Positions 23,689 through 35,561 of a DNA stretch of 64,000 nucleotides are shown here, piece after piece. Position 1 is the first letter of the stretch. The number at the start of each line of letters is the position of its first letter. The notes below the pieces were generated by a model. That model saw only the letters and a list, made by a program, of their open reading frames with translations, did no database searches and had not been told where the DNA came from. The DNA comes from Piper betle (Eukaryota; Streptophyta; Magnoliopsida; Piperales; Piperaceae), in NCBI GenBank assembly GCA_033002965.1, contig JAURVB010009486.1, forward strand, positions 50,078-114,077. The letters are read 5' to 3'. The position numbers were made by a program, and so were the translations under genes.

Positions 23689-24754
23689 CATGTTGGTCTC
23701 ATCACGGAGCTGCGTTGCTGTTGGTGGTTCAATCCATGTGTTGTGGCCACCTATTACTGGACTTCTACTCTTTTTTAAGTATTTGATTGTTCCATGCTCA
23801 CATGGAATGTAGCCACTGAAAAGAAAATCCAACAGAATTCTCGCAGCTTTTGTCTCCCGTTTTGCTTCATCTCTCGTTCTTTTAAACATGACAGTACATC
23901 AATTCCAGAACTATTTTAACAAAGTGCTCTACACAGCAGTGTAACAAATTTTAATCTCGTTGTGGTTGTGGAGAGCATTCACCAGGTCGAAGAACATGAA
24001 ACAATCAATACTGGACAACAGCAAAAAAAAAGTGAAAAGGAGAGTGTAAATAGGTGTTGATGAGACAGGCGGAGTATGAAGGGCAAGTTGTCCATCACTG
24101 TAGGATTGACGTTTATGGAAAGGTGGTGAGGACAGTGAATGTTCCAAAATTAGTGAGGATGTCTGGAAATGGCAAGCAAATGGCCAAATTAGTTTGAACC
24201 CATTGGAGCAGATGGTCGTCAGAGAGCATAATCATGAGCTCAAAACTTCTCAGTTTATCATGCATCTCTTTCGCTGTTTTGGGGAATCCAACGGTGGTGG
24301 TGCTTCCCTCCATTCGTATTTCTGATTCTGAGTAATCTTAGAACAATAGCAAACAAGATTTTGGCTTTTCTGTTTCATATTGAGGAGCTCCCGCTTGTAT
24401 AATTGACAATAGTGTCTACACAATAGTCTACCTTCTCCTTGAAAGGACTCGGGTTCTCTAGTTTCTGTAGCTCCTCGGATTTTAACTAGTGATGAACAGC
24501 AAGTGACCAACTAATTAACAACCATGAGAATTTGATATTACCACAATATTTTTCCTACTATGATTTTAAAGCAACAAATTTATCTATTTTTATTATACAA
24601 TAATAAGGTTTTTTGCCACGTGGGTGCACCAAATAGTAGCAAGTGGCATGAGTGAGTTTATTTGTTTGTTAGAATGTACATTTAATATATTTAACTAACA
24701 GCTGGTATGAGCAATTAAAATTTGTTGTAAAGTACATGATTTAAGGTATCTACT

Positions 24755-24794
<40 letters not shown>

Positions 24795-25722
24795 ATACAT
24801 ATCTAATACATATACATATCTATCTGTGTGTGTGTATTAATAAAAGGGAAGTCTATATGTTAATAAAAGGGAAGTCAATACTGACCTTAAATTAAAAGTG
24901 AGTAAAATATTACAAAAAAAATTTTTAAATATATAATAAAACTACCTCGACCTACAAAGGGTCACATGTTCGAATCTCATTAACTTCAAATTCTTTAAAA
25001 AATAAAAATAAAAATATCTTTTAAAGTAGAAGGTCATGGATTCAAATACGACTAAACTCAATTTTTAACTTTGTACTAATAAGAGTCTGTTTAATCTTTT
25101 TCAAAAAAAATATGATAACAAAATTAAATAATTATAATTCAATTTTTTATTTAAATAGGATATATTTTTAAAATCAATTACAATTTATATCTAAGAAATT
25201 AAATTATTACAGTCTATCTCATTATTCAACGAGAACTTATATATAAAATTAAAATTTATTAGTATAGGACGCGCATGGCTGGCATATTGCTTAGTTTATT
25301 TAATGTTAGCGAGCAGCAAAAGACATTGAAATACATTGAATTTATTTGAGATAAATTAATATTTTTAATCCTGAACAATACAGAAATTGCGTCCTATAAA
25401 TTAAAAGTATATTAATTTAATGACAGCAATTAGTGAGATCATTTGAGATCCAAAAAAAAAATTTTAACCTAAATATTAATGTATAGGAATTTTCACATCC
25501 AACACTTTAAAAATAATGAGATGAGAAAATATATCTAAATTAATTAAATTAATATTTAAGTCTAAATAATAATATTATTTGAGATAAAATAATATTTAAA
25601 CCTAAATATAGTATTTTTTTTGTTATACACATTAAAAATATATTTATTTAGTGGCAGTAGATGATGGATTATGTTGATAAATGATGATGCTTAGACTTTA
25701 TTAAATCGAGAATAGTATATAA

Positions 25723-25786
<64 letters not shown>

Positions 25787-26737
25787 TCATAAAATTCATT
25801 AACGCAATTTTTTTATAGATAAATCTACACCTTAATAATAAAGCACAAATGTCGCAGAGAATTGTCCTTGATTTGCGGAGCAGTTTGGAGGAGTTATGGA
25901 TTATTGTAATCAAGGCATTGGCATGCATGGAGGGAGTGAAGGGTGTGGTAACACCTGTTGGGCAGAAGTTAAGCATTATTTCAATTAGTTGGTTTGAAAA
26001 TAAGGATGGCCAACTTGTCAACACCTGAAAATATAGATAAAATCAAGCAAAGCAGTTAAATTCTTTCTTGATAAGAATTCAGAGAAGTTACAATCGATTA
26101 AGTTTCAAAATTATGTTAATGGTTGTGGGTAAATGATTAAAAGATATGTTTGTCTGATTTTCTATTTTGTTTGGTCATGTGCTTATATGTTTGTCGCCTT
26201 ATTTATTTCTTTCAATGTTTATCTATTTTGCAATCTTATTTTTATAGATAAAAAATGCTAATGTTACTGGGTTTTTCGTCCCTTACAAATCTGAAGTTTG
26301 TTTATCTATTTGATATGTTTTGTGATATACAAATTATCTTTGTTCATTTTAATAAGTTTGTTTTTAATGTATTTTGATCAGAATATGTTGATCATGTTAT
26401 ATTTTTCCTGATGGCTAATGCTTAATATTGATTAATATATGTAGGTGTTCACAAATACGTCGACCGACGCAGATTAAGAAAAAACCTGCATTGGGATTAC
26501 CATAATAAGCTTGACATGATAGCTATACCTACATTGGTATTACCATAATATGTTTGACATGATACATTAGAGCAAATGGTACAAACAAATTTGAAGATGT
26601 TAGAAGAAACTATGATCGTGGTAGAGGATAGGCTTGAGATTGAGCTTGATCGTATCAGTTTACTTGATGTGGCAGTTTTTGAAGATCCTGGTGTCGAGCC
26701 TACTGTAAACTTTGCTAGTGAAGAGAAGAACGCTCAT
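23689..26737. other. AT-rich intergenic stretch with two TA microsatellites
   Basis: No gene is supported. TA runs lie at about 24757-24792 and 25726-25783. TTAATAAAAGGGAAGTC is repeated in tandem near 24837-24876. Plus-strand reading at about 25839-26028 and 26576-26809 gives protein-like sequence without stops (for example QRIVLDLRSSLEELW), but I do not recognise it and no splice structure joins the pieces. Confidence 0.4.
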
Positions 26738-27455
26738 CCTGAAATAGAGAGCAGGTTTTGTGTGCTGCAGAGCAGTTTTTTCGGCCATTGGATTTTATCC
26801 AACGGCTGAAAATTAAATCCCTGGATTTAATTTTTCAATTTGCTGGGGTGAGGGTGCTCCTTGTAGGCCCCGACCCCTCGTCCCCCTCTCCGCCCCTGAC
26901 CTCCACCTCCTCGCCGGCCGCCTCCACTCTCCTCCCTGCTGCCGCACCTCTGCCACTAGCAGCTGCTCTCCACCTCGACTTTTGCCTTCTTAACCGACTC
27001 TCAGAGTGAGTTGCTGGCAAAGATGGGCGGGATCTACGTTTTGAGCGGGAGCCGTCGCCCGCCGCCCCGATGCCTCACCCCTGTCGCCGGAGTCCGGCAA
27101 GGTGACCAGGCAGGTGATGAGCATGATACCCATTCCAGATTCGGCAAGGGATTGGTGTGTGGAGGTGCTGGAACTATTGGCAGTGTTCTGTTTGCTATGG
27201 TTGAGATTGCTATCTTCCAAGGGTGTTTGACATGGTTGCTATTCAGATTTTGTTCTATACATTTTGTTTATATGTCAATGATTGTCGCCTTTATCAGCCC
27301 GTTGTTGATGGTGTTGATGACGCTCAACCTGCCGATGGTGAACGTGAGGACAAAGGGCCGGTTGTTGAGGCAAGCGAGTGGCGGGAAACAAATGAAGCAG
27401 CCAACCAAAAGAGGGGGCTGATGGGGGCTGTTGAGGCAAGCGAAAGGGATGGAGG

Positions 27456-30412
27456 TGTAAAACCCGTGACTCGAGTCAGAGTTTTACGGGAGCGAACCGG
27501 TCAGTTCAACCGTCGGTTCGAGTCGAGTCAGCTTCATGGACCGCGAGCTGAGTTGAGGCCAGCTGTGAGTTATGAGCGATGAGGGTCATGTATGCTCAAG
27601 TATACGATGATAACGTCAAAAAGATGATGAAAAATGGGTTATCAAGTATATGGAGGTATGCAGTATTGATTGTTATTTTTATTTGATCGTAGAATATTTT
27701 TAGGGCCGAATGACGAATTAGGACGCGATATAGGTGAGTTTGGGTGGGTTATTAGTTATAGAACATATCATTTGGATGTTGCTGTGTTCGTTTGATTTTA
27801 CGGGATTTTTCCCAATTTTTCTGGATTTTTTTTAGGATTTATTAGGAGATAGTTATTATTATTGACTCGAGTCGGAGTCGAGTCAAGTTTAATTTACAAA
27901 AATGCCATCGCACGCCCCTTCATCTTCCCCGATCGTCTTTTCCTTTTCTCCAAACCCTAGCCGCCCGACGCTGCCCTGACCTTGCCGCCGACTGCCGCCC
28001 CGCCGCCGGAACCAACCGCCCGTCGTCCCCTGCGCCGTCATCGTGCCGTCCCGACAGACCCCGGCCACCGATCGCCTGCCGGCACGCCGCCGCGATGCCA
28101 CGAAGCCGCCTCGGCCGTCGCCACTCCGAGCCGGATTCCGCCGCCGTTCGGTCGTCGTCGCCGCCGCTGTGACCACTAGTCTCACCCTCTCGCCGTCGCC
28201 GACGTTTCCCCCATCATCCCGACCGCCGTCGAGGCCGGCCGTAGCCCCGATCGGAGCACGCCGCCACCGCCGCCCGTTTTTGACGCCGCCGCCGACAGCC
28301 ATCGCCGCCCCGGCTACCCTGTTTGACACCACCATCGGACCAAGCTCGTCGAGCTGGTGCCGATAGACCCCCTGATTGCCCCGTCCAGAATCATCGCCGG
28401 AAAACCGCCGGAATCTGCCGGAAAACCGCCGACACTCGCCGGAAAACCGCCGGAAAATTGGATTCGTGGGAAATTTGCCGGATCATCCGCCGAACGCACC
28501 CGGTCCAATCCGATCGGACTTCGGACGCCGCTAGGTGCCGAATTCGAGTTTCGAGCCACGAAACGGAAACCCTAACCGTCGCCGATTTTCGACGACGCGA
28601 GGTATAAATTACTCCGACGTAAATTATTTGAAATTTTATAATTATTAGGGAAGCATGCTATGACTAGATAATTAGATGAATTTTGTGTTTTTGACGTGTC
28701 TGTATGTTTGTGATATAATTTAGATAAAAATTATGAAATTGGTTGATTGAGTGAGTGTTAAAATGGAAAAGCTAAGGAATTAATTAGGTGAACTAATTAA
28801 TTACCCTGATTTCATGCAAACGTAGATTAAATAGACTCACTAGAATTGACTATAGGATGAATGTGTGATGATTGATGCGTGATTGTGTTGATTGTGTGTG
28901 CATGCTATAGGATGTGTGATTCATCATGCGGGCGTTAGCTTTTAGCTTGATTGTGTAGGTACGGTGTAGGAGCTCGCCGCCTAGGCGCGTGGACCCGTTT
29001 GGAGCTTCTACCAGGTCCGTTTAGGACTCGTTCTCTGATTTACGCTATTCTATTGTGTATTTGATTTATCATGTGCAGGACGAGTTAAGTGGCATTTTAT
29101 CGGATCCCACTTGACTCGGGCCATTTAGCCAACAGTTCTTGTTTCGGATTAATAACCCTCGAGGATGAGATCCCTCGAGTTTGTTTTCGAACTTCAGATC
29201 CAGCTCAAGTTGCCTTCGGGCCTATTGTATAAATCCCAACCCAGGCCTATATATGTATAGTTTTCGCATTTTCGGTGAGAGATGGAATGAGGGTTACTGA
29301 CGGCCACGCCTTCAGATAGGGCGTGTGCTCGGAAGAGCGGGCTCTGGAGCTGGGGAGAACCCACTTCGTTCCCGAAGGATCCGGACAACTCCACCTTTGA
29401 GTTCCTCAAACCCGGAGAAGTGTGGAGGTTTACGGGTACTGCAATGCAGCGCATGTCTAGACTTGTGGTTCAAAGGGTACTAAAGGCGACTGCCTGAGAG
29501 TGCTCGACCTTCGTGCTCAAGGCCAGGAGTAATATGGAAGGTGTAGAGGGCGGAAAGGAATGAGATTTGATGCGAGAAGCGATAGAGAAATGGCCAAGGT
29601 ATGAGAATGAGAAAGAAAGGGGGACGTTGTCGACCCGAGGGTGACGGCCCGATGGCGACGGCTCCCATATGTGCCCTGATGAGAGTTCTTGAGGAAGTAT
29701 ATGGTTTTGATTCAACAGGAGAGTTTGCTCTCCTGTGCCAGATTGATATTAGTTATTTTCCGGGCTGGTAACACTCGTTACTGACGGTTTTTCTATATAT
29801 ATGTAGGTGAGGAATGCGAGCGATGAAAGCTGTCGGGACTGCGGAGGAGCAGCACGGAACCGCGCACACATGTACCTGCCGCGTGTAATGTATAATGATG
29901 GTGTGTTTAATGCTATGTGAATGATAATTATGAATGTTTTTGTCTTGATGAATTGCCTGTTATGAAACGAACGGATAAATGTGAATGAGTAGGGAGCCTT
30001 GGAGTTCAGACTCGGCTCAAGTGAAAACAAATGAGATAATGATTGAATGCCATGGTAGATTGTTATGTTTTATCGTATTTTGATAAAATATTTATATACC
30101 CTTGTTGTGGACAGGTTGGCCCTTATTGCACTTTTAGGGGAAACTCTGTCCGTTTTTCCGTAATAGTATATATTTTCTTTTGGTTTCTCATTTATTGTTT
30201 TGTTTTGTCTTTGCTTGCACGTCATGGCATGCATGTAGGACTCCGTTAGAACCCAATTGTTCCCATTCATGCATTTCATGTTTGCATCTCCATCTTGAGA
30301 CGCCGAGGGCAGATCCGGGTCGGCTTAACCGAATCCAGTAGATTAGCGAACGGTTCGGTCGCCGGTGACATTTCCGGGTCGGTTCACGGGTGAGCCGAAA
30401 CGGGGTGTTACA
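27456..30412 (+). repeat. 5' LTR of the gypsy element (family A, 2957 bp)
   Basis: It begins TGTAAAACCCGTGACTCGAG and ends CGAAACGGGGTGTTACA, giving 5-bp inverted ends TGTAA/TTACA. The middle (about 27950-28600) is GC-rich and contains repeated CCGGAAAACCGCCG units at 28390-28460. Two conserved TATATATA stretches occur (29247-29256 and 29792-29802); either could be the promoter TATA box. Open frames inside it (for example 28043-28366) fall in the GC-rich block and are not conserved between copies. Confidence 0.92.
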
Positions 30413-30416
30413 ATAG

Positions 30417-30428
30417 TGGTATCAGAGC
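30417..30428 (+). other. Primer binding site of the gypsy element
   Basis: TGGTATCAGAGC is complementary to the 3' end of initiator methionine tRNA. It starts four bases after the 5' LTR, the usual place. Confidence 0.92.
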
Positions 30429-30597
30429 TAACCCTTGGTTGATTAAGATGGTAGATGCGTTACAGGTTACATGTGTGCCGAAGCTGCTCCGAGCTGTTCC
30501 GACAGGTATTTTTCTGTTTTAATGTTTTTGATTGTAGATTTCCTTACAAATCGGTAGTGTGACAGGCGAGTAGACTAGAGCAGGAACTACTAGCAGG

Positions 30598-31215
30598 ATG
30601 GTCACACAGACCCGTCGGACACAGATCAGGAGTCCATCTCCTCCCATGCCCAGGCAGGACAGCCCCAGCCATGGTCACAGTGACACAGCTTCCAGTCGAC
30701 CTAGGACCACCATGCCACCAGCAGAGACGAGTGTACCGGTATCAGCTAGTCGTCGTACGGAGAGCCATCGCCGAGACAGTCGACGCGACAGTCACCGCAG
30801 TGGGAGTAGTCGACAGGAAAGGGATGCTGCGATAGCTAGGCTAGTTGAGGTTCAGATGCAAATGCAGCAGAATCAGGAGGAATTTAGGAGAGAGCTCAGA
30901 CAGATAGCTCTATCAGTGGCTAGAGCAGAGAAGAGACCAGCCGTGGATGAAGAGGCGCAAGGAGAGCCAGTAGCGCCCATGGGCCCTCCGCCGCCGCCTC
31001 CTCCTCCACCGCTGCAACAGGGAGCTACCCCCACAACAGCTCCTCTGGTTGCCCCACTTCAGGCAAGGATGAGACAGGACGTCAGTGGACCCGCGATAGC
31101 AGGTAGCGGGCAGACCGCAGGGGGAGTGGAGCAGTTGGAGGTGACAGTGTACCAGTTGGTACGGGACCACAGTTTCCCCGATATGAGCAAGGAGAGGGAT
31201 CAAACAGATCTGTAG
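30598..31215 (+). CDS. Gypsy gag, N-terminal part
   Basis: This is the start of the capsid polyprotein, beginning [16 protein letters not shown]. It has a basic Ser/Arg-rich stretch, a Gln-rich helix ([13 protein letters not shown]) and a proline run. The frame ends at 31213-31215. The next frame, which carries the main gag domain, is open from about 31107, so the two overlap and a single-base indel between about 31105 and 31215 separates one original gag. A run of five G at 31120-31124 is a likely site. Confidence 0.8.
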   Translation: MVTQTRRTQIRSPSPPMPRQDSPSHGHSDTASSRPRTTMPPAETSVPVSASRRTESHRRDSRRDSHRSGSSRQERDAAIARLVEVQMQMQQNQEEFRRELRQIALSVARAEKRPAVDEEAQGEPVAPMGPPPPPPPPPLQQGATPTTAPLVAPLQARMRQDVSGPAIAGSGQTAGGVEQLEVTVYQLVRDHSFPDMSKERDQTDL

Positions 31216-31217
31216 AC

Positions 31218-34200
31218 GTGAGGAGTTTGGAACTGTGGCAATATGAGAGGTTCGTGAAGAATGGCGGACGACCTTTCTTTGGGAAGTTGGATGCGGAGGA
31301 GGCATTCCTATGGATATCGTCGGCCATAGGAGTGTTTGATAGTATGGCATGCCCCGTAGAACACAGAGTACGCGTCGTCACAGGAGCATTCCAAGACGAA
31401 GCGAGGATATGGTGGAGTTCGGTGCAGAATTCTGTATTTGCTCATCGCCAGCCTCAGGACATCACTTGGGAGGAATTCAGAGTGGAATTCGATGGAAAGT
31501 ACTTTCCACCAGATGTTAGGAAAAGGAAGGAACGGGAGTTCCAGATGTTGAGGCAAGGACCTATGACAGTGGTACAGTATGAGACGAGGTTTAGAGCGTT
31601 GGAGAGATTTGCACCAGATTTGGTTCCGACCGAAGGAAGAAGAATAGAGCGCTTCTATGAAGGCCTCCATCATGAGATTCGGATGGCATACTTGGATAGG
31701 AAGTTTACTACCTTCGGTGATGTAGTAAGAGCTGCAGGCGAAGCAGAGCGGGTGATAGCTACACGACCACGTCGAGATGTCGACCAGAGGCAGCAACATC
31801 CGAGGCCATATCAGCCAGAGCAGGGGGCACAGCAGAGACGACGTGTAGATGCGCCAGTAGCCATGAGAGCCATGGATGGCCAGGTTCAGGGCAGCAGAGC
31901 CCCATTCTGTCAGAATTGCCAACGCCATCATTGGGGAGAGTGCAGAGCAGGCAGAAATGTATGCTACAACTGCGGTCAGCCAGGGCACCGAGCCGCAGAG
32001 TGCAGAGTAGGCACTAGGGTTTGCTACAACTGCGGTCAGCCAGGGCACAGGGCCGCAGAGTGCAGAGGAGGCACTAGGGCCTGTTACAGTTGCGGTCAAC
32101 TGGGACATAGGGCTGCAACATGTCCGACTGGCCAGAGCCAGCAGTTGACACTCCCAGCGCCTCAGCAGAGACTTGCACTTCCAGCTCCCCAACAGCAGTC
32201 ACAGCAGAGAGGCCAACAGGGCCATGGACAAGGCCAGAGAGGTGGAGACCAACAACCACCGAGGCAGCAGCAAAGGGGACAAGATCAGAGAGGGTACATG
32301 GCTGCAGGACAGACTAGGAAGCAGAAGGGTAGGCCACAGCCACAGCCACAGTTAGCTCAGAATCAGGCCGCACCATCTGCACCAGAGCAGCAGCAACCAG
32401 CAAGGATGTACGCAGCCACCGTAGCAGAGGCCCTTGAGGATACGACGGTCGTGACAGGTACGCTTTCCGTAGGCCTTGTACCTGCACGTGTCTTGTTTGA
32501 TTCTGGATGTACGCACTCCTTCATTTCGTACATGCACACTAATAGGATTGGATGTAAGATAGAGGAGTTAGGACATTCACTGTTAGTGTCCACCCCCGCC
32601 GGTAGTGTAATAGCTACGGGCGAGTGTGTGCGTGATGTCCCTGTTGAGATTCAACAGCGACAACTTGTAGCTGATTTGATACTATTCAAGCTACAAGAAT
32701 TTGATGTGATATTTGGGATGAATTGGATGTCCAAGCAAGGAGCAGTGATAGATTGTCGAAGGAAGACGGTGACTTTCCGCCATGGAAGGCGCCGCTTTTT
32801 CTTCCAAGGTCAGGGCCGAGACAGGGAGCAAGGATGGATATCCTATCAGAGTGCAGTGAGACAACTGGACAGAGGCAGTGAACTGATAATGGCAGCGTTA
32901 GTTTTGACTGAGCAGAGTGGACCAGGGAAACAGCCGAGTATAGAGGAGATTCCAGTGGTCTGCGAATTTACAGATGTATTTCCTGAGGAGATTACTGGAT
33001 TGCCGCCAGACAGAGAGGTGGATCTTGCCATCGAGTTGATGCCTGGCACAGCCCCAATTTCGAGAGCTCCGTATAGGATGGCACCTCTTGAGCTCAAGGA
33101 ACTGAAGGAACAGCTACAGACACTGTTGGACCAAGGATTCATCAGACCGAGCGTTTCCCCTTGGGGCGCACCGGTGTTATTTGTGAGGAAGAAGGATGGA
33201 AGCATGCGGTTATGCATAGATTACAGGATGCTAAACCATGCAACGGTTAAGAACAGATACCCTCTTCCTCGTATTGATGATTTATTTGACCAGTTGAGCT
33301 TAGCAGTCGTCTTTTCGAAGATTGATTTGAGATCAGGATACTACCAACTGAGGATTAGAGCAGAAGACATCCCGAAGACTGCGTTCAGGACGAGATATGG
33401 ACACTACGAGTTTTTGGTCATGCCGTTTGGATTGACCAATGCTCCAGCAACATTTATGGACTTGATGAACAGAGTGTTCAATCCGTACTTGGACCAGTTT
33501 GTGATCGTCTTTGTGGATGACATACTGGTATATTCTTCGTCCAAGGAAGAACATGCGCAACACCTGAGGATTGTGTTGCAAACACTGAGAGAGCATAGGT
33601 TGTATGGGAAATTTTTGAAGTGCAGTTTCTGGTTGTCAGAGGTGAATTTTCTCGGCCACATCATCTCAGCATCAGGCATCTCAGTAGATCCAGCTAAGAT
33701 AGAGGCAGTAGTGCAGTGGGAACAACCGAAGACACCTACGGAGGTTTGGAGTTTTCTGGGATTGGCTGGATACTACAGACGGTTCATTCAGGACTTCTCT
33801 TCCATAGCAGCCCCTCTGACACGACTGACTAGGAAAGAGGAACGGTTCATATGGACAGACGAATGTGAGCGGAGTTTCAGGATGCTAAAGGAGAGGTTGA
33901 CTTCGGCGCCTATCCTCGCATTGCCTGAGGGACATGAGGATTTTGTAGTGTATACTGATGCCTCAGGGATTGGCTTAGGTTGTGTTTTGATGCAGAAGGA
34001 TAAGGTTATTGCTTATGCATCTCGTCAGCTCAAGGTGCATGAGCGTAACTATCCTACTCATGACCTAGAGCTTGCTGCAGTCATATTCGCTCTCAGAATA
34101 TGGAGGCACTATCTATATGGAACATCTTTCAGACTTCTAACTGATCACCAGAGTCTGAAATATATCTTCACGCAGAAGGATCTGAATAGCAGACAGAGGA

Positions 34201-34364
34201 GATGGTTGGAGATGTTAGCGGATTACGAGGTCGACATAGCATACCATGAGGGCAAAGCGAATGTGGTAGCCGATGCATTGAGCAGGAAGCCAGGATTCTC
34301 GTACACCGCAGGATTAGCAGCATTGTCAGTGACCGAGTACACTACGGGCCAGAGACAGTGTTGA
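31218..34364 (+). CDS. Gypsy gag-pol: capsid, zinc knuckles, protease, reverse transcriptase, RNase H
   Basis: This 1048-residue open frame holds the retrotransposon gag domain (from about residue 12). A CX2CX3HX3C-like knuckle at about 231-242 is followed by three near-identical CX2CX4HX4C knuckles at 249-262, 269-282 and 289-302. The aspartic protease motif DSG is near residue 428, and the reverse transcriptase catalytic FVDD is at about 765-768. RNase H starts with YTDASG near 911 and ends with ADALSRK near 1018. The frame then stops 23 residues later, where the sequence becomes LTR. Integrase, normally the next domain, is absent. The listed start is a GTG on the frame boundary; the true polyprotein began upstream in gag. 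Confidence 0.92.
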   Translation: MRSLELWQYERFVKNGGRPFFGKLDAEEAFLWISSAIGVFDSMACPVEHRVRVVTGAFQDEARIWWSSVQNSVFAHRQPQDITWEEFRVEFDGKYFPPDVRKRKEREFQMLRQGPMTVVQYETRFRALERFAPDLVPTEGRRIERFYEGLHHEIRMAYLDRKFTTFGDVVRAAGEAERVIATRPRRDVDQRQQHPRPYQPEQGAQQRRRVDAPVAMRAMDGQVQGSRAPFCQNCQRHHWGECRAGRNVCYNCGQPGHRAAECRVGTRVCYNCGQPGHRAAECRGGTRACYSCGQLGHRAATCPTGQSQQLTLPAPQQRLALPAPQQQSQQRGQQGHGQGQRGGDQQPPRQQQRGQDQRGYMAAGQTRKQKGRPQPQPQLAQNQAAPSAPEQQQPARMYAATVAEALEDTTVVTGTLSVGLVPARVLFDSGCTHSFISYMHTNRIGCKIEELGHSLLVSTPAGSVIATGECVRDVPVEIQQRQLVADLILFKLQEFDVIFGMNWMSKQGAVIDCRRKTVTFRHGRRRFFFQGQGRDREQGWISYQSAVRQLDRGSELIMAALVLTEQSGPGKQPSIEEIPVVCEFTDVFPEEITGLPPDREVDLAIELMPGTAPISRAPYRMAPLELKELKEQLQTLLDQGFIRPSVSPWGAPVLFVRKKDGSMRLCIDYRMLNHATVKNRYPLPRIDDLFDQLSLAVVFSKIDLRSGYYQLRIRAEDIPKTAFRTRYGHYEFLVMPFGLTNAPATFMDLMNRVFNPYLDQFVIVFVDDILVYSSSKEEHAQHLRIVLQTLREHRLYGKFLKCSFWLSEVNFLGHIISASGISVDPAKIEAVVQWEQPKTPTEVWSFLGLAGYYRRFIQDFSSIAAPLTRLTRKEERFIWTDECERSFRMLKERLTSAPILALPEGHEDFVVYTDASGIGLGCVLMQKDKVIAYASRQLKVHERNYPTHDLELAAVIFALRIWRHYLYGTSFRLLTDHQSLKYIFTQKDLNSRQRRWLEMLADYEVDIAYHEGKANVVADALSRKPGFSYTAGLAALSVTEYTTGQRQC

Positions 34365-34865
34365 TGCTGTGTGAATGATAATTAGAATGTTTTTGTCTTG
34401 ATAAATTGCTTCTTATGAGACGAGCGGATAATTGTGAATGAGTAGGAGCTTTGGAGTTCAGACTCGGCACTGATGAAAATAAATGAGATAATGACTGAAT
34501 GCCATAATAGATTGTTATATTTTATCGTATTTTGATAAAATATTTAAATACCACTTGTCATGGACAGGTTGGCCCTTATTGCACTTTTAAGGGAAATTTT
34601 GTCCGTTTTTTCGTAGTAGTATATATTTTCTTTTGGTTTCTCATTTATTATTTTGTTTTGTCTTTACTTGTACGTCATAGCATGCATGTAGGACTCCGTT
34701 CGAACCCAATTATTCTCATTCATGTATTTTATATTTGCATCTCCATCTTGAGACGCCGAGGGCAGATCCGGGTCGGCTTAACCGAATCCAGTAGATTAGC
34801 AAACAGTTCGATCGCCGGTGACATTTCCGGGTCGGTTCACAAGTGAGCCGAAACGGGGTGCTACA
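34363..34865 (+). repeat. Truncated 3' LTR of the gypsy element
   Basis: It matches 29909-30412 of the 5' LTR from TGATGCTGTGTGAATGATAA to GGGGTGCTACA. The first ~2.45 kb of the LTR is missing. By eye about forty positions differ from the 5' LTR, and many are C to T or G to A in this copy. Confidence 0.9.
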
Positions 34866-34870
34866 GGAGG

Positions 34871-35540
34871 GGTGGCGGATTTTGGCGAGCCTAACACGGT
34901 AAAACAGAGGGGAGGGGGCGATCAGTCGGTAGGGGAAGAAACAGAGGAGAAGGTCAGGGGAAAAGAAAAGGTTTTAGATTCGGGGGTAGTTTAGTAATAA
35001 AAATTTTACTCGTTTCCGCTTCGAGTCAAAATTACAAAATACATCCCAAAAAATATTTTAAAAAATACAATAAAAATTCTATAAAATAAAATAATCGAGT
35101 TCTAACTCGAATGATATGCTTTAAAGCTAATAACCCACCCAAAACTAATAACGCCATGAATGTAGCAGAAACAAATGAGTCATCAAAATATATGAGAATA
35201 CACCAATTTATTTTTTATTTATATATAACAATTCACAAAATTAATTTTAGGTCGTTTACCACGTTAGGCGCGTTATTTATTAGTTTTTTGGGGGTTATTA
35301 GGTTTGGAGCATGTTATTCGAGTTAGAATTCGATTATTTTACTTTATAGTATTTTGTTGTATTTTTTTATATTTTTGGTATATATTTCTTAATATTGACT
35401 CGAGTCGAGAATGAGTCGAGTTTTTATTACGAAACTACCCCCGCACCTAAACCTGTTTCTTTCTCGCGTCCCCCCTCCCCCTACTTTGTTTTGCCACGCC
35501 ACCCCACCGCCGGCAACCTCGGCGGGAAACCATAACCGTC
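34871..35540. repeat. Head-to-head LTR (family A) fragments forming a large inverted repeat
   Basis: From 34871 to about 35148 the sequence reads as the reverse strand of the LTR part around 27736-27890; from about 35160 to 35440 it reads as the forward strand of the same part. The arms 34977-35148 and 35279-35455 are reverse complements over about 170 bases with moderate divergence, around a loop of about 130 bases. Shared words are CGGGGGTAGTTT, TCTAACTCGAAT and GCTAATAACCC (in reverse AGGTTATTAG-like form). It lies inside the Mutator-like element. Confidence 0.75.
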
Positions 35541-35561
35541 CTAGCTCTAGACAATGCTGCC

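Larger units (their letters stand above)
27456..34865 (+). mobile_element. Ty3/gypsy retrotransposon, Tekay/Del-like, lacking integrase
   Basis: The order is 5' LTR (27456-30412), initiator-Met primer site (30417-30428), gag-pol frames (30598-34364) and a 503-bp remnant of the 3' LTR (34363-34865). GGAGG flanks the element exactly at 27451-27455 and 34866-34870. The very long LTRs, the primer site and the protease-RT-RNase H order fit the Tekay/Del branch of chromoviruses; the branch assignment is from memory. The region from the end of RNase H to most of the 3' LTR is missing. That removes integrase, any chromodomain and the purine tract, so the copy cannot move by itself. Confidence 0.92.

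Noticed and set aside
24940..25060. B-box-like GTTCGAATCTC suggesting a tRNA or SINE
   Set aside because: There is no matching A box and no cloverleaf.
25701..26024. Minus-strand frame ending in an Ile/Tyr repeat
   Set aside because: The repeat part is a TA microsatellite, and the rest has no recognisable domain.
27889..28607. Open frames of 60-150 residues
   Set aside because: Same GC-rich LTR block; frames appear on both strands from base composition, with no domain.
31308..32192. 294-residue minus-strand frame
   Set aside because: It is the antisense of the gypsy gag-pol sequence and has no domain of its own.
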